NCBI GenBank assembly: GCA_033439265.1
Contig: JAVTVX010000026.1
Span: forward strand, 2,407,501 to 2,471,500
Source of the DNA: Dillenia suffruticosa
Lineage: Eukaryota; Streptophyta; Magnoliopsida; Dilleniales; Dilleniaceae
Reading direction: 5' to 3'
Length of the DNA: 64,000 nt
The notes beneath the pieces were generated by a model, which worked only from the letters and a program-made list of their open reading frames with translations, did no database searches and was not told the DNA's origin. The position numbers and the translations under genes were made by a program. This document shows, one piece after another, positions 48,500 through 62,968 of this stretch (the first letter of the stretch is position 1; each line of letters starts with the position of its first letter).

Positions 48500-51466
48500 T
48501 GTAACACCGACACTATGGTATCTGTACTATTGTATTCCTATTAAGGGATTAAATAAAATATTTATCAGATATATATATAGAGAAATTTTTATTTTTTTGA
48601 TTTTTTATTTTTGGGGGTTTTAAATCGAAATTTTTGGTATATATAAAGTATCCGTATTTCTGATTTGAGACATATCCTCCTTTATTAAAAAAAAAAAGAA
48701 AAAGAAAAAAGGAAGTACTGCGTTTTGGCCAAAACACAGCATCCCCCCAAATTGGAATAGGGCTTTTAGCCCTAATCCTTTCTCTTTTCCCTCTCTCTCT
48801 CTTTCTCTCTCTCTCTCTCCGCCTCTTCTCCTTCCCGTGGCCGCCTTACATTCCTCCCCCTCCGTCGCCATTCTCTCTCCACCACTGCTCCTCCCTCCCG
48901 CGAGCGCAGCCTCCCCACGAGCACAGCTTCCCAGCTAGCGCATCCTCCTCGCGCAAGGGCGTGGCTCAGCTCGCGAGCTCGCCAGCCTGCAGCGCGATAT
49001 TCCTCGTATGAGCATGAGGCTCCTCGTGTGAGTATGCTACTGCGCACGTTCTTCTGCTAGCGCTCCACAGCGCGAGCGCGTGCTGCCCGAGCGCACCACA
49101 GCGTGAGCGTACCTGCTCGAGAGCGCACCTGCGCACGAGTGCGTGCCTGCTCGCCAGCGTGCGCCTGCTCGCCAGCGCGCGCAACCCACCAGCCCACGAG
49201 CCGCTAGCCTGCCAGCCCGCCAGCCCGCCAGCCCGCAAGCCGCCAACCCGCTAGCCCGCCAGCCCGTGAGCCCGCCAGCCTGTGATCCCGCTAACCTGTA
49301 AGCCCGTGATCCCGCTAGCCTGCAAGCCCGCAAGCTCGCGAGCCTGTAATGGCCTGTGAGCCTGCGACCAATCGTCTCCTTGGAGAGCTCACCTACACTC
49401 CCCGCAAAACCCTAGGTCGCGGCTTCTTCACTGCAGGTAAGGGTTATGTTGGTTGTAGTCCTAGGGTTTGGTATTTAAAATTTGAGTTTGTTGCTAATAT
49501 TGTTCAAATTTGAAAATATTATTGGTTTTAAATCAATTCGAAGGGCGAACGAAAGTTAGGTCTGAGATTTACGAAACCCTAGGTGAGAGAGAAATGCAAT
49601 CACTTAAACTTTTGAAATAAATTTTATCGAATTTAGATTGAAATTAGAATCAGAAACTATATATATGTTCTGAAATATGTTAAATTCGAAAAAAATTAGA
49701 AAAATTAGAAATTTGATCATTTGTGAGCGAAATGATTCAAAATTTATGAAACGGGAATATAGAAATGAGATAGTGTAAATTAAGGTTGTATTAATTAGGA
49801 AAGACAATGGAAAATCCGTTTATAGGCTACTATCTGATGTTAAATTGTGATGATCTGATTATGTTGATCTTTTTTTAGAGTCAATGAGTCAGATTAGATA
49901 ATTTTTGAAAATAGGGAGTGACCACCCTCCCTAGGAAGGTGAGTGGGACCCTATTCTCTTGTATGAAATAGTGAAACCTGATTTTATCGTGTTTTTAATA
50001 AAACATACTTTTGATATGCATTGTCTCGAGTATGAAATTGAAATTCAAATCTGTTTTCTGATTATTGGAGTGTCGTACTTAAATTTTCTATGATTATACA
50101 TCCATATTTGAAATGAAATGAAATTGTGCCATGATTTGAGAAATGGAATGTTTTTCTATTCTACGATTGCATTGGCTTGTTGAATTTAAATGATTTCGAT
50201 GAAATACATTGGAACACAGATTTGAATTCTTTGAGGATATGATGAGATGATTTGGCTATGTGGGTTGGATGCCTACTAGCTTGAGATGATATGATGATAT
50301 GGCATTATTTGATTTGATTCCGTAGCTACGAAGGGCATTTGTAAAGGCACCGGGTTGCCCGTATACGCTTTTACTGGAGGTATTCGCAAATTTCATATGT
50401 CTAATAGCAATAAGCGTGGCTAGTTGAACCCAAGTAAGGGGGAGGATGTGTGTAACGCCACCTTTTAGTACCGGGCGGGGTCCTATACATGATGATGAGC
50501 TAGCCCCAGCGAACTCATGGCCAACGTCGGGGTAGAGAGTGACTTTTGACTTTATGCATAATAAAACCCCCGATGTGTCTATCCTTGGTTATGGTTGACC
50601 TTTGCTAGGATCTTTTCAGCTTGTTCTATGATCAACTTGATTTTAAATGGATACATATATGTATGTTAATATGTGAATTATTAAATAAGTTCATTTTAGC
50701 GAACATATCATGATTTACTGTAAAATTTGAATTATTAGTTATGAATAATATTATTTGACACTCCAATTTTCATCTACACTATTAGTGCTTGAGATTAATC
50801 CCCTCACTCATTTGGTATCTTCATTGATACTCATCCCTCTTCTTTCCCTCCTTAAATAGGATTATTGTGCTAGAGCGACGTTTTGGGCTCTAGAGGATTT
50901 GGTAGCTTGTTGGCGGATTTGAGTGTTTTTTGACGGTAAGATTTAAATTAAATTGAGATATGAGCTCCGCGCTTTATTTTCGACCTTTCGAGATCTTGAC
51001 TTTGAGGTCTGTAGTTGATCGTGTATTCATTATGGGATTGACTATATAATTTATGTACATTTATTGGCAAAACTCTCATATTTCATTTGCATTGAGGCAA
51101 ATTATAGTGTTTGAATTTCAACTTGGGAAAATTGGTTGTAAATTGTATAAAACTTAGGTCCGCTCAGTGTGGCGGCTGCTCATACTCTAGTTGGCTATGA
51201 CAATAGAGCTGTGGCTAAAATTGTTGGTAATTTATTTAGCCTGGCGTTGTTCTGGATATCTGCTGTGGTTAGTGGGTCGTTGGGAGGCCGAGATGACCAT
51301 TTTATTTTATTTACAGGATAATTTTAAATTATACAGGTTTAAACATGTTTATTTGTATATGGGAGACTTTCGATTTATGGGAAGATTCTATCTAATTTTC
51401 TGTAAAAATATAGCCGACATTCAGGGTAACGGGCGGCTGCTCACGACTCCGGTTCGAGGCGTGACA
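48500..51466 (+). repeat. 3' LTR of element B (2967 bp)
   Basis: TGTAACACC..GGCGTGACA, followed by the target duplication. It has the same internal plan as the other LTRs: CT-rich run at 48790-48820, GC-rich core with CCAGCCCG repeats at 49180-49350, then AT-rich sequence. It is the duplication partner of the LTR at 16345-19319. Confidence 0.93.
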
Positions 51467-51471
51467 AGAAG
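51467..51471 (+). repeat. 5-bp target-site duplication AGAAG, right copy
   Basis: Directly after the 3' LTR of element B. The following TAGATAGAAAGATGAA matches the flank of element A at 19325 apart from one substitution. Confidence 0.9.
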
Positions 51472-52188
51472 TAGATAGAAAGATGAATTGATGAATCTGG
51501 CTAATAAAGCAAGACTTATTGTTGGTGTTCAAGTACGAATGTAATTTTTTTTATTTTCAGTATAATATCTTTAATTTCACATTTGTCTTTGAATAACAAT
51601 CCAAATTGTTTGTATAATTAGATTCCTCCAATACCAAATATTGGGAGTGTATATAGAAGCCAACCATCATCATTACTACCTGACTCCATCGTAGAAAGTA
51701 ATATTCTCATTTACAACCATTCTTTACAATATTATTATGTAATTATATTCATTTCACTATTGGTTTTTATGAATAAATTAATATGAAAAATTGTGCATAA
51801 AGTTGATCACTGCTATTCAATTATCTATTTAATTTTGGAATTATCTAGTTTTGATGCTCGAATTGTGCTTTTAAATTGTGATGGTAATATTTTTTTATGA
51901 TTAAAGTGAACATTTTTGGCTTGAGCATCTCAAAAAGCATGCAATTGTGAGACATGCAATCTTTTTTTCTTTGGTCTTATATGTACTGGTCATTTTACTT
52001 ATGAATCAATATATCAATCATACTCGCATATTAATACAATCCTTATTATGATTATATTATTTTTGTAATTTCTTTATTTTATAGTCTGTTAATTTACCTA
52101 TAGTAATTCAAATCTACATCATCTTAAAAAACTATTACTATTGCTATTATGTGATAACTAACAATAAAGGGTAGTAAATTGTCCTATC
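51472..52188. other. AT-rich non-coding sequence (partner of 19325-20035)
   Basis: No gene or element signature is visible. Confidence 0.5.
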
Positions 52189-52575
52189 ACTTGTGCTAAC
52201 CTACGATAAAATACAGTAACAGCTCCTAACACTTGTGGAAACCAATGAAAAAATATAATAATTTTTCTAACACTTATAGTAATCGATGATAAAATACAAT
52301 AAATTTTGCAAATACCTGTGGAAACCAATGATCAAAGACAGTAATATTTCCTAACACTTATGACAATTGATGCTAAAAGATAGTAACATATCCTAATACA
52401 TGTGATAACTGATGATAAACAACAATAACATTTCTTAATAGTTGTAATAATCGATAATAAAAGGTAGTAATATTTTCTAACACATATGGTAACCGATGAT
52501 AAAACACAGTAATTTTTGTCAATACTTTTCAAATCAATGATAAAAGATAGTAACTTTTATCAACGCTTTTCTAAC
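52189..52575 (+). repeat. 42-bp tandem repeat array, copy 2
   Basis: Partner of 20039-20450, with the same order of units and independent substitutions. The minus-strand ORF across it (52332-52532) is a product of the repeat. Confidence 0.75.
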
Positions 52576-52787
52576 CGTCGGTATAAACTTAGGATATGCT
52601 TCAACGATAACCAAAATTTTCATGATAGACTTATCCCGACTGGTGTATAGCCAATTGAAAGACCATCTGTCGGAGAAGATTCTATCGATGATTTTAATAG
52701 GTTTTGTAGACGGTTTTAGTGCATCTGGGTAGAAGATTTGTTTTGTAGTGGTATTTCTATTTCATTATCACAATACATTCACTCCTT

Positions 52788-52905
52788 GCTGCCATTAAAA
52801 ATTCGTTCTTGCATCGACTTGCTGTCAACAATGATTTTCTCCAAGGTGATCTCAATAAAGAGGTTTATATAAAACTTCCACTCAAATTATTTATGGTAAG
52901 ATTTT
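52788..52905 (+). pseudogene. Ty1/copia RT fragment, copy 2
   Basis: Partner of 20638-20755, with the same LHRLAVNNDFLQGDLNKEVY reading. Confidence 0.7.
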
Positions 52906-53345
52906 CTCTCAACTAATATATATATATATTGGATGACATCACAAGAGTCCCATATTTTTAGATTTGTTTGTTTCCTACATTTAAGTCATCACAATACATA
53001 GAAACGGAAATGAGAAACGAAAGTGGTATAGAAACGATAAGGAGAAACGACTTTTAATAAAAATATAGGAAATGGAAACATGTAGGGAATGCATACATAT
53101 TAAAAATATAAAATTTTTATATAAATATTAATTATTTCACAATAAAAATAAAAAAATCAAATATGAAATCAATAATTATAAGACAAATAAAATCAAAAAA
53201 TTAAATTTAAAATTAAATAAAATAAATAATTTATTAAACTAAACATATATATTTTATATTAGACAAAAAAATTAAAAAACAAATGTAATTTACTAAACCA
53301 ATTCTACATATTATCACTTTCATTCTTCTTACTCATATTGCATCC
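52906..53345. other. AT-rich non-coding sequence (partner of 20760-21235)
   Basis: It has one repeat fewer than copy 1 near 52990. No gene is recognised. Confidence 0.5.
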
Positions 53346-53349
53346 TCAT

Positions 53350-54039
53350 CAAAAAATACAATCTTCAATTCTGGTTCATCCAATACTAGATTATCAATTT
53401 CAAGAATAACCAACATCTTCCTTGCTCCCAAATTGATCCCCTCCAATATTCCATAATTTCATCCTCTCATCATGATATGGAGATGTGGATCTTGACAAAA
53501 GACGAAAATTGTTACGAACAAATACCAAGTCTTCTGCACGTTTTGAACTCGATTTGTTTCTTCTAAACGAATGAATAAAAGAATAAGTGTTCCAATTTCT
53601 TTTGCAGCAGAAAGAGGAACTAGATTGTTTAAACACTTTAAAAGCCAATTTTTGAAGTCAAGGTGCCTTTGAATCATAACATGCCCTCCATATTTTGGAT
53701 CCATATTATACCTACTTGCAATTAAATCTAAATCTCCAAATGATCCACTTTTTAGAGAAAATTCAACAAATTCATTATAGATGCTAACACGCTCACCTTC
53801 ATTAGGAAAAAAGTATTCTAAAGCACTTTTTCGTTCAATTGAGACTTGTCCATCCATATTTGAAGCCATTGACTATAATGAAGTTAAAAAAATAGTAATG
53901 AATTAGAAAAATAAAAAATTTAACTAAATGATTACCTTGGATTCAATGAATGAGTTGAATAATGTAGTAAAGTTTTCTTCTTTGCCAAATGAGCAATGAG
54001 AATATGATGAATCACATAATAAAGAGAAGAGAACTTGTG
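53350..54039 (-). pseudogene. hAT transposase C-terminal part, copy 2
   Basis: Partner of 21240-22028: MAFKVFKQSSSSFCCKRNW, SFIHSFRRNK and RAEDLVFVRNN, with the frame change near 53648. An 88-bp deletion between two CATT copies near 53867 shortens it relative to copy 1. Confidence 0.8.
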
Positions 54040-55762
54040 TGTAATACCGAAAATTTTGGAGTAAGAAAATTGTTATTGAATTTTTAATGTTTTTTGGGAA
54101 AAAAAAGGTTTGATGATGATTTGGGACAATAAAAACATATTTGGAGTCAATTAAATAAAAACAAGCCAACTTACCCTATGACAAGACAACTTAGGGCTCA
54201 AAAATTGAGTTTTAATTAAGTATAGAACTCACCAAATTGAACTAAGTAAGTACCAAGATGACTTGACGAGATTAGGTCTTAATATTCATAACCCTGCACA
54301 TAGACAAGTCAACTTACCTAATAAAATGTTGACTTATACTTTCAAACCTTGTGTCTATAAGTCAACTTGTGACCAGCATGAGTCAACTCACCAGATTTAT
54401 ATCGCAGAGAAACATGTATGCACATTAAGTAAGTCCACTCACTAAGAAGTAAGTTAATTTGGGGGTTAACAAAGGAAAGAATTTGGGACGACTTAAGCTA
54501 TTTTTTGAGTCAACTTGAGGACCCAGTAAAACAAAGATCAAGTTTACTTGTTAAATAGTAAGTTGACTTGGCCTATGAAGACCTTAGGCACAAAAATAGA
54601 TTTGTGATGTATTACAAATCGATTTATGAGTATGAAAGGCTGTAAAATGACAAAAATGGACAACCAAACTTGAACAAAACCTAAAAATAATAAGGGACAA
54701 AATTGAGATTTTACACTCTACTATTAAAAAGGGTTTAAACAAACCTTCATTCTCAATTTTGTCTCTAACACCACCAAACTCACTCTCTTCTCTCCTACTC
54801 GACCTTTCTCTCGACTCTTATCTCTCTCTCTCTTGACACTCTCTCTCAATCTCTCTTGAAATCCATTTCACCTTCACTAAACCTACTCCTTAAATCTTCC
54901 AAACCCTCAAACAAACAAGTGAATGAAGGTGATTTTTTGAGAAACCTAGGCTTTGCTCAAAAAGAAGGGAAAATCTATGGTTTTTGAAACACAATATTCG
55001 AGAATCAATTCAACCACGAAATAAAGATAATTTTCTCTTCCTAAACTTGGATTCACTCCCCTCATTGTAGATTTGAAATTTATTGCTGAAATTTAGGGAA
55101 ACTGTTTGGAAAACATGAACCTAAGGTTTATGGATGTTGAGATTTGGGGAAAATTGTGAATGAAAATGGTATATAGATACAAATAATATATAATTGATGA
55201 AATGAAAATATAAATTTATAGATTTTGAAAATTAGAGTTTGTATTATGTTTGGGAAAGCTCATAAACCCTAATCATAGACGTAACTTAACATGGAATTTA
55301 TGTTTATTATTTTTGGATAAATCAATTGGAACCCCATTTTGGAATTGGTTATGGATTGGGAGTGATTACCCTCCCAAAAGGTGAGAATTTCATGATTGTA
55401 CTTAAATAAGAAAAATATTTTTATTAAAGTTTCTAAATGATTTTCAAAATTTAGATTTATATGTTTTAGTGTGTACGTAATATCCCAAAAAATAACTTTT
55501 GAATTCTTATGCATCCTATATGGATTGAATGAATAAATGTGTCATGTGAATTTGTTAATATTGAATCCATTGGTATGATAACTACTATTGAAAAATTGTT
55601 AGAATTTATAGAACATGAATTGAATTTATGGTTTTTTGAAATTGTACATATGATTGGCTTAAAGGGAGAGTCTAAACGATGAATGTATGGTGGTTTATTT
55701 TCATGGTTAGATTATTTTGGAAAGTAGGTGAATATCGATGAATGCTTTGCGATCCCTTGGTG
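54040..55762 (+). mobile_element. Ty3/gypsy-type LTR, truncated (copy 2)
   Basis: Partner of 22029-23750. It begins TGTAATACCG and stops at GATCCCTTGGTG, where copia RNase H sequence follows at once because the intervening 2.4 kb is missing. Confidence 0.7.
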
Positions 55763-56260
55763 CAGTTTCTTCGAGCTGTAATGGTTAAAATATTTTCTTG
55801 CAGTTCTTGGTTTTAATCATTGAAAATCAATTCTAGTCCATTGTGATAGCCAAGCTGCTATTAACATTGCTAAAAAGATGTCATGTCATTTTGTTCGAGA
55901 AAAAAAATTCAAGCTGGTCTTATTGCTCCTTCCTACCTATTTCTAGCAAGGAATTGGTGGACCTTTTTATCAAACCACTTAGAGATGACGCTTATCATCT
56001 ACTACTTTATTATTGCCCAAAAGTAAAATTTTCTATTATTGCCCAAAAGTATTAGCATTTGGTGAGCTCGAAGAAAATCTTTTGGGTTTCACTCAACTTT
56101 ATTCTCTTTACAAAGGGTATCAAGCAAAACATTCACAAATTCAAGAGTTTTGACATTGTATTAAGCCTGACAAGACAATTCGAATGCATTTCCCCCAAAA
56201 TTTCCTTGATTTTATCCCCTCATTTTTCCCAATGTGTCTACCATGGTGTCATAGGATTGA
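55763..56260 (+). pseudogene. Ty1/copia RNase H end and 3' region (copy 2)
   Basis: Partner of 26159-26655. It carries HCDSQAAINIA and ISSKELVDLFIKPLRDDAYH and the following GAGCTCGAAGAAAATC region. The RT half found in copy 1 is absent. Confidence 0.75.
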
Positions 56261-56264
56261 GATA

Positions 56265-58200
56265 AGTGTTTAAAGTTAGAAACTAAACCATAACATTTGA
56301 AATTACAAAGAGCGGAGTTGCAATCAAACTTGAATCTAAAAGCAACTTGTTAACAAGATCATGTGAGTACTCTACCCTAGTCTCCATTAGAGACCTAGAG
56401 CTTCCTCTTCACTAGTAGGGTAACATACTTTAGATATCACTGTATTGAGATCAGATTGTTTGGTTATTTCTTGATGATTTTCTTCATGAAAAATCAACAG
56501 TAGTAGCTAATGAATAGTGGCATTTCATTGTAGAGATCATAACCCCAAATTTTCAACATTCGCAAGATACAACCACCATACCACCTTACCCCAAGGCAAG
56601 CACTTACAATTACTCTATTTATTTATCTTATTTTATTTTTAGATTTATTTTATTTTTTTATTCCCTTATGAAAATTATTCGGGGGAACAAATTAATCAAA
56701 AATTAAATAAATCTAATTTACCTAATAATTCATCTCAACCTAATTTAATAATTTTTCTATTTGATTTTAAAAATGTTTTGATCAATTTAAAATCACTCAA
56801 ATTTAAAAAAAATATATATATATTTTTTATTAACATAAATGGTTATTTAAAATTTATTCTAATTATTAATTAGTGTACAAAATTAAGCCATGGATGTAAT
56901 ATTCAAAATTGATCAATACACATTTACTTATCACTGCTAACCTCGATCAAATAAATAAAGATATTATTTGTATATATCCTCAAATATTGATTTACGCCCA
57001 ACAATGAGTAATTAATTGGTTATAAACCCGATATGATTTGGACAATAATGAGAGGACAGTACATTGAAATATGGTTACATACTATTTATGATTGGCCAGC
57101 TCATTTAGTACCATCCCCCTCTTCTTAGATATCTCGAATTCAAATTTCTCTTAAATATTAAAAAATTACTATTTATGATAGGATTTTATCTCAACTATTA
57201 TAAATATATATTTCTATATATATTAGGTATGCATTGGTTGTTATTTTCTTGTTGTCTAAAAAAAAACAAGAATGATGATTTCTCGATGGTTTGAAAAGAA
57301 ATTTAGTAGGTAATGGGCGTAATTTCAAAGAAGTTTACCATGAAGAAAGGAAGAAGGAGATTTAGATTCCATTTGCTTCATCAGAGAAAGAATAACAAAG
57401 GATTAGAATTTCAACCTTCAAGACATGAAAACCTTGTACATTCCATAATAACAGCACACCCATCAATTAACAACATAAAACCCACAATTACCAGCAAGAT
57501 TTTTTCCTTGTAAAATATTCCTTACCTTGAAATTTTTGGGGCATATGCAGTAGAAGAGAAAATAGGGGAAAACATTCCTTGTATAAGGATCTGCGGCTTG
57601 CTAAGGTGATAAGGCTTTACAACTTACAAACCTTCCTCTGATCTTTGTTGAACTTGTAATTAAATTTAAACTAATTGCAACTTCATAATCCGTTTCTTTA
57701 GCACAAAGTTGGTTCATATGGAATTAAAATCCTTATAATCTATTTCATTATCCTAACAAGTTTTAAGCTTTAGGGAATTAAGATGAATACTTTCTTCTCT
57801 AATGCAACCGCACGAGGAGAAAAGGAAATACTATGAGATCGTAATACTTTTCGGTCCTCCTCAAGCCATTTCGAAGACAAAAAAAGAAGAAAATAATAAT
57901 AATAATTAATAATAATAAATGCCAGAAAGAGTATGAACCACATTTAAAACCAAAAACATCACTATCCATTCATGGAATTCTTAGAATACTGTTTTCTGAG
58001 ACACGCTCCATCATTATGCACAAAAAAACACATTTCCAGATCAAAATTCAAAAAGAAACAAAGACAGAATGACCAAAACAAAGGTGTAGATCATAGGGCA
58101 AATCCGACTAAATGTTATTCGAATTCCTATTCTGAATATTAAAAAGTCTCAAAAAGCAAAACGTTCGTTCGGAAATATAAGCCCCTTAACCCACAAACTG
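56265..58200. other. GAPC copy 2 3' flank, no gene recognised
   Basis: Partner of 26660-28590. AT-rich, with the GAPC 3' untranslated region probably in 57900-58200 on the minus strand. Confidence 0.5.
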
Positions 58201-58203
58201 TTT

Positions 58204-60919
<2,716 letters not shown>

Positions 60920-61003
60920 GATTGTAGATAGAGAGAAAGCGAACGGAAGTGATAAGAGAGAGAAATAGCAAGTAAAGTGGGGTTTGACGTGAAGAAATAT
61001 AGG

Positions 61004-61021
61004 TTAGGGTTTGTATATATA
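61004..61021 (-). promoter_or_regulatory. GAPC copy 2 core promoter: TATA box and telobox
   Basis: TATATATA (61021-61014) and AAACCCTAA (61012-61004) on the minus strand, with the same spacing to the ATG as in copy 1, and the surrounding upstream sequence is nearly identical. Copy-specific regulation is therefore not evident in the proximal promoter. Confidence 0.7.
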
Positions 61022-61024
61022 GAG

Positions 61025-61694
61025 AGAAGAACAAACTAGGGGTGAAGTTGAACGGGGTGTGATCGGGGTTAGATGAGTGGTTTTCTTCATGTTCAACATT
61101 TTTCTTGGGGAAAAAGAAAAGCAAGTTTCTCTAGCCGGTATTGCAATCCAGAATATCAACATAATTTTTTAATTAATTTCACTCTCCTTTTGAAGCAAGT
61201 GCATTCACTTTCCCATACTTAATTTTCTATTCTTAATTTTACTAAAAAGAAATAATGACTAAATTTAAATTTTGGATGCGCATAGGATGATATTTTAGGC
61301 TATTTATTATTTTTTAATTAATTGGGTGGGCGCTTCCATGTACTTTAAATCATTTTTTAGTCTCTTATTTTAGTAAATTTTTTTTTATTTATTTTGTGTA
61401 TCAATCCATATGAATTAATGTTTTTAGACGTAATTTTTTTAATTATTAATTTTTTAATGATGGAGCATATATTTTAGTAAAATTCTCTATTATTGCCTAA
61501 AAGTATTAACATTTGGCCAGCTCCAAGAAAATATTGTGGGCTTTGCTCAACTTTATTATCCTTACAGGGGATATCAAGCAAAATATTCAAAGATTCGAAT
61601 GTGTATTAATGCTGTAGGCTTTGCTAAAAATATTCTCCTTACATTGTATTAAGCGTGACAACCCGATTCGAATGCATTTCCCCCAAAATTTCCC
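61025..61694. other. GAPC copy 2 upstream region and copia-like fragment
   Basis: Partner of 31410-32080. No gene is recognised. Confidence 0.5.
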
Positions 61695-62968
61695 TGATTT
61701 TTATTATTATTATTAATATTATTATTATTATACATGGCCTGAATGTACATTATCATGGGACTTGAGCCTATGGTCAGTAACCCATACAAACGAGACGCAA
61801 CCTATCTCACGCATGCACGCACCGACTACACCCTCCTCGTGATCGACTGATCTATCACAGCACCTCCTCGATGCTCAGCATTGGGTTAGCCAGGGGTAAT
61901 ATTGGATTTTCCAAAAAACATATAAGCAATATTTAGTAACTAGGAAGAGATCAGAATCCTAATCAATGAGGAAAGAAATCCTTCCTCAGCCTAAACTTTC
62001 TTAGTTCAAAGGATCCTAGATCTCTTGAAGATCTTTCTTGAAGGATCCTAAAATCTCGAAACATCTTGATAAGGAACTAGGATTTTGACATCTCGGAGGA
62101 ATATAAAACTAAAACAAACAAGTTATAAATACATCACAAACACAACCGGTAAGGTATGCACTCTCTAACTTGAGCGTTAGAGTCTTCCCGTTGGAGCACC
62201 CTCTGATTGTTCTTTGCAGGTCTGAATCAACAAGATCGACATGCGACCATCCAACTCGTTTGAGTCAGCAGAACCATTATCTGTGGAGTCAAACCTACCT
62301 CCAACAGATTGGTGTCATCTGTGGGAATAGACTAATTTCTCGAGTTCTTACCACTGTTCCTTTTTACTATCATGGCATCAACCAAGTGAGAAAGGTCAAC
62401 CATTAGTTTTGATGATAATGATCTATTAGGAGTCGATACCAACCGAAACAATCCACTAATCATTATTGCTTGGATAGGGTCCTACCTATGAAAAGGACCT
62501 TTATAGATGAAGGAGTAGATTGAAACCTCCTCTTTTGATTGTCTTCTAGCGAATGGTTTTGACCCATCTCATCTTCAATGCTCTAACAGATCCATAAAAG
62601 GGTCTATTGATGAATGTATACATCCTGAAGGCACCATCTCACTTTTCGTAACCTTAGGTGCGCCTCCTCATCATGCTACTACCAGAATCACCTTCCACGT
62701 GGTGAAACTTTTGTCCCCCTACAACGCCATCCTCGGTCATCCTAGTTTAGATGGTCTCAAAGTGCTGGTGCAAGGCACAAGAAGATCAAGTTTTAGGACA
62801 CCTATAGGGGTCACGACACTTCAAAGTGACATCGACCTGTCGACTATCCCCACCAACTGAACAAAAAAGGAAATTTACTTTATAGAAACATTGGAACTTA
62901 GAGATGATATCAAATACCCATCCAAGTCTCAGCCTGGAGATAAAGTAATCGAAGTTCCTATCACAAAT
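61695..62968 (+). mobile_element. Gag-less Tat-like Ty3/gypsy element, copy 3
   Basis: Duplicate of copy 2. The LTR runs from about 61695 to CAACA at 62306, and PBS-like GATTGGTGTCATCTGTGGGA is kept best in this copy. The same join bypasses gag and leads to the protease region. It stops at TCACAAAT (62968), where a CACTA-like terminus begins. Confidence 0.65.

Larger units (their letters stand above)
40296..51466 (+). mobile_element. Element B: full-length Tekay-type Ty3/gypsy retrotransposon (11.2 kb)
   Basis: The structure is complete: 5' LTR 40296-43235, PBS 43243-43253, gag, intron-like segment, protease, RT, RNase H, integrase, chromodomain, polypurine tract 48486-48499 and 3' LTR 48500-51466. 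It has a perfect 5-bp target duplication. The order with integrase last, a chromodomain, an initiator-Met-tRNA PBS and LTRs near 3 kb place it in the Tekay/Del clade of chromoviruses. Frameshifts, stops and a mutated protease site make it non-autonomous. It inserted next to the transposase relic that ends near 40221. Confidence 0.93.

Noticed and set aside
40296-51466. Element B as an active retrotransposon
   Set aside because: The structure is complete, but the protease, RT and integrase frames have multiple stops, frameshifts and a lost active site.
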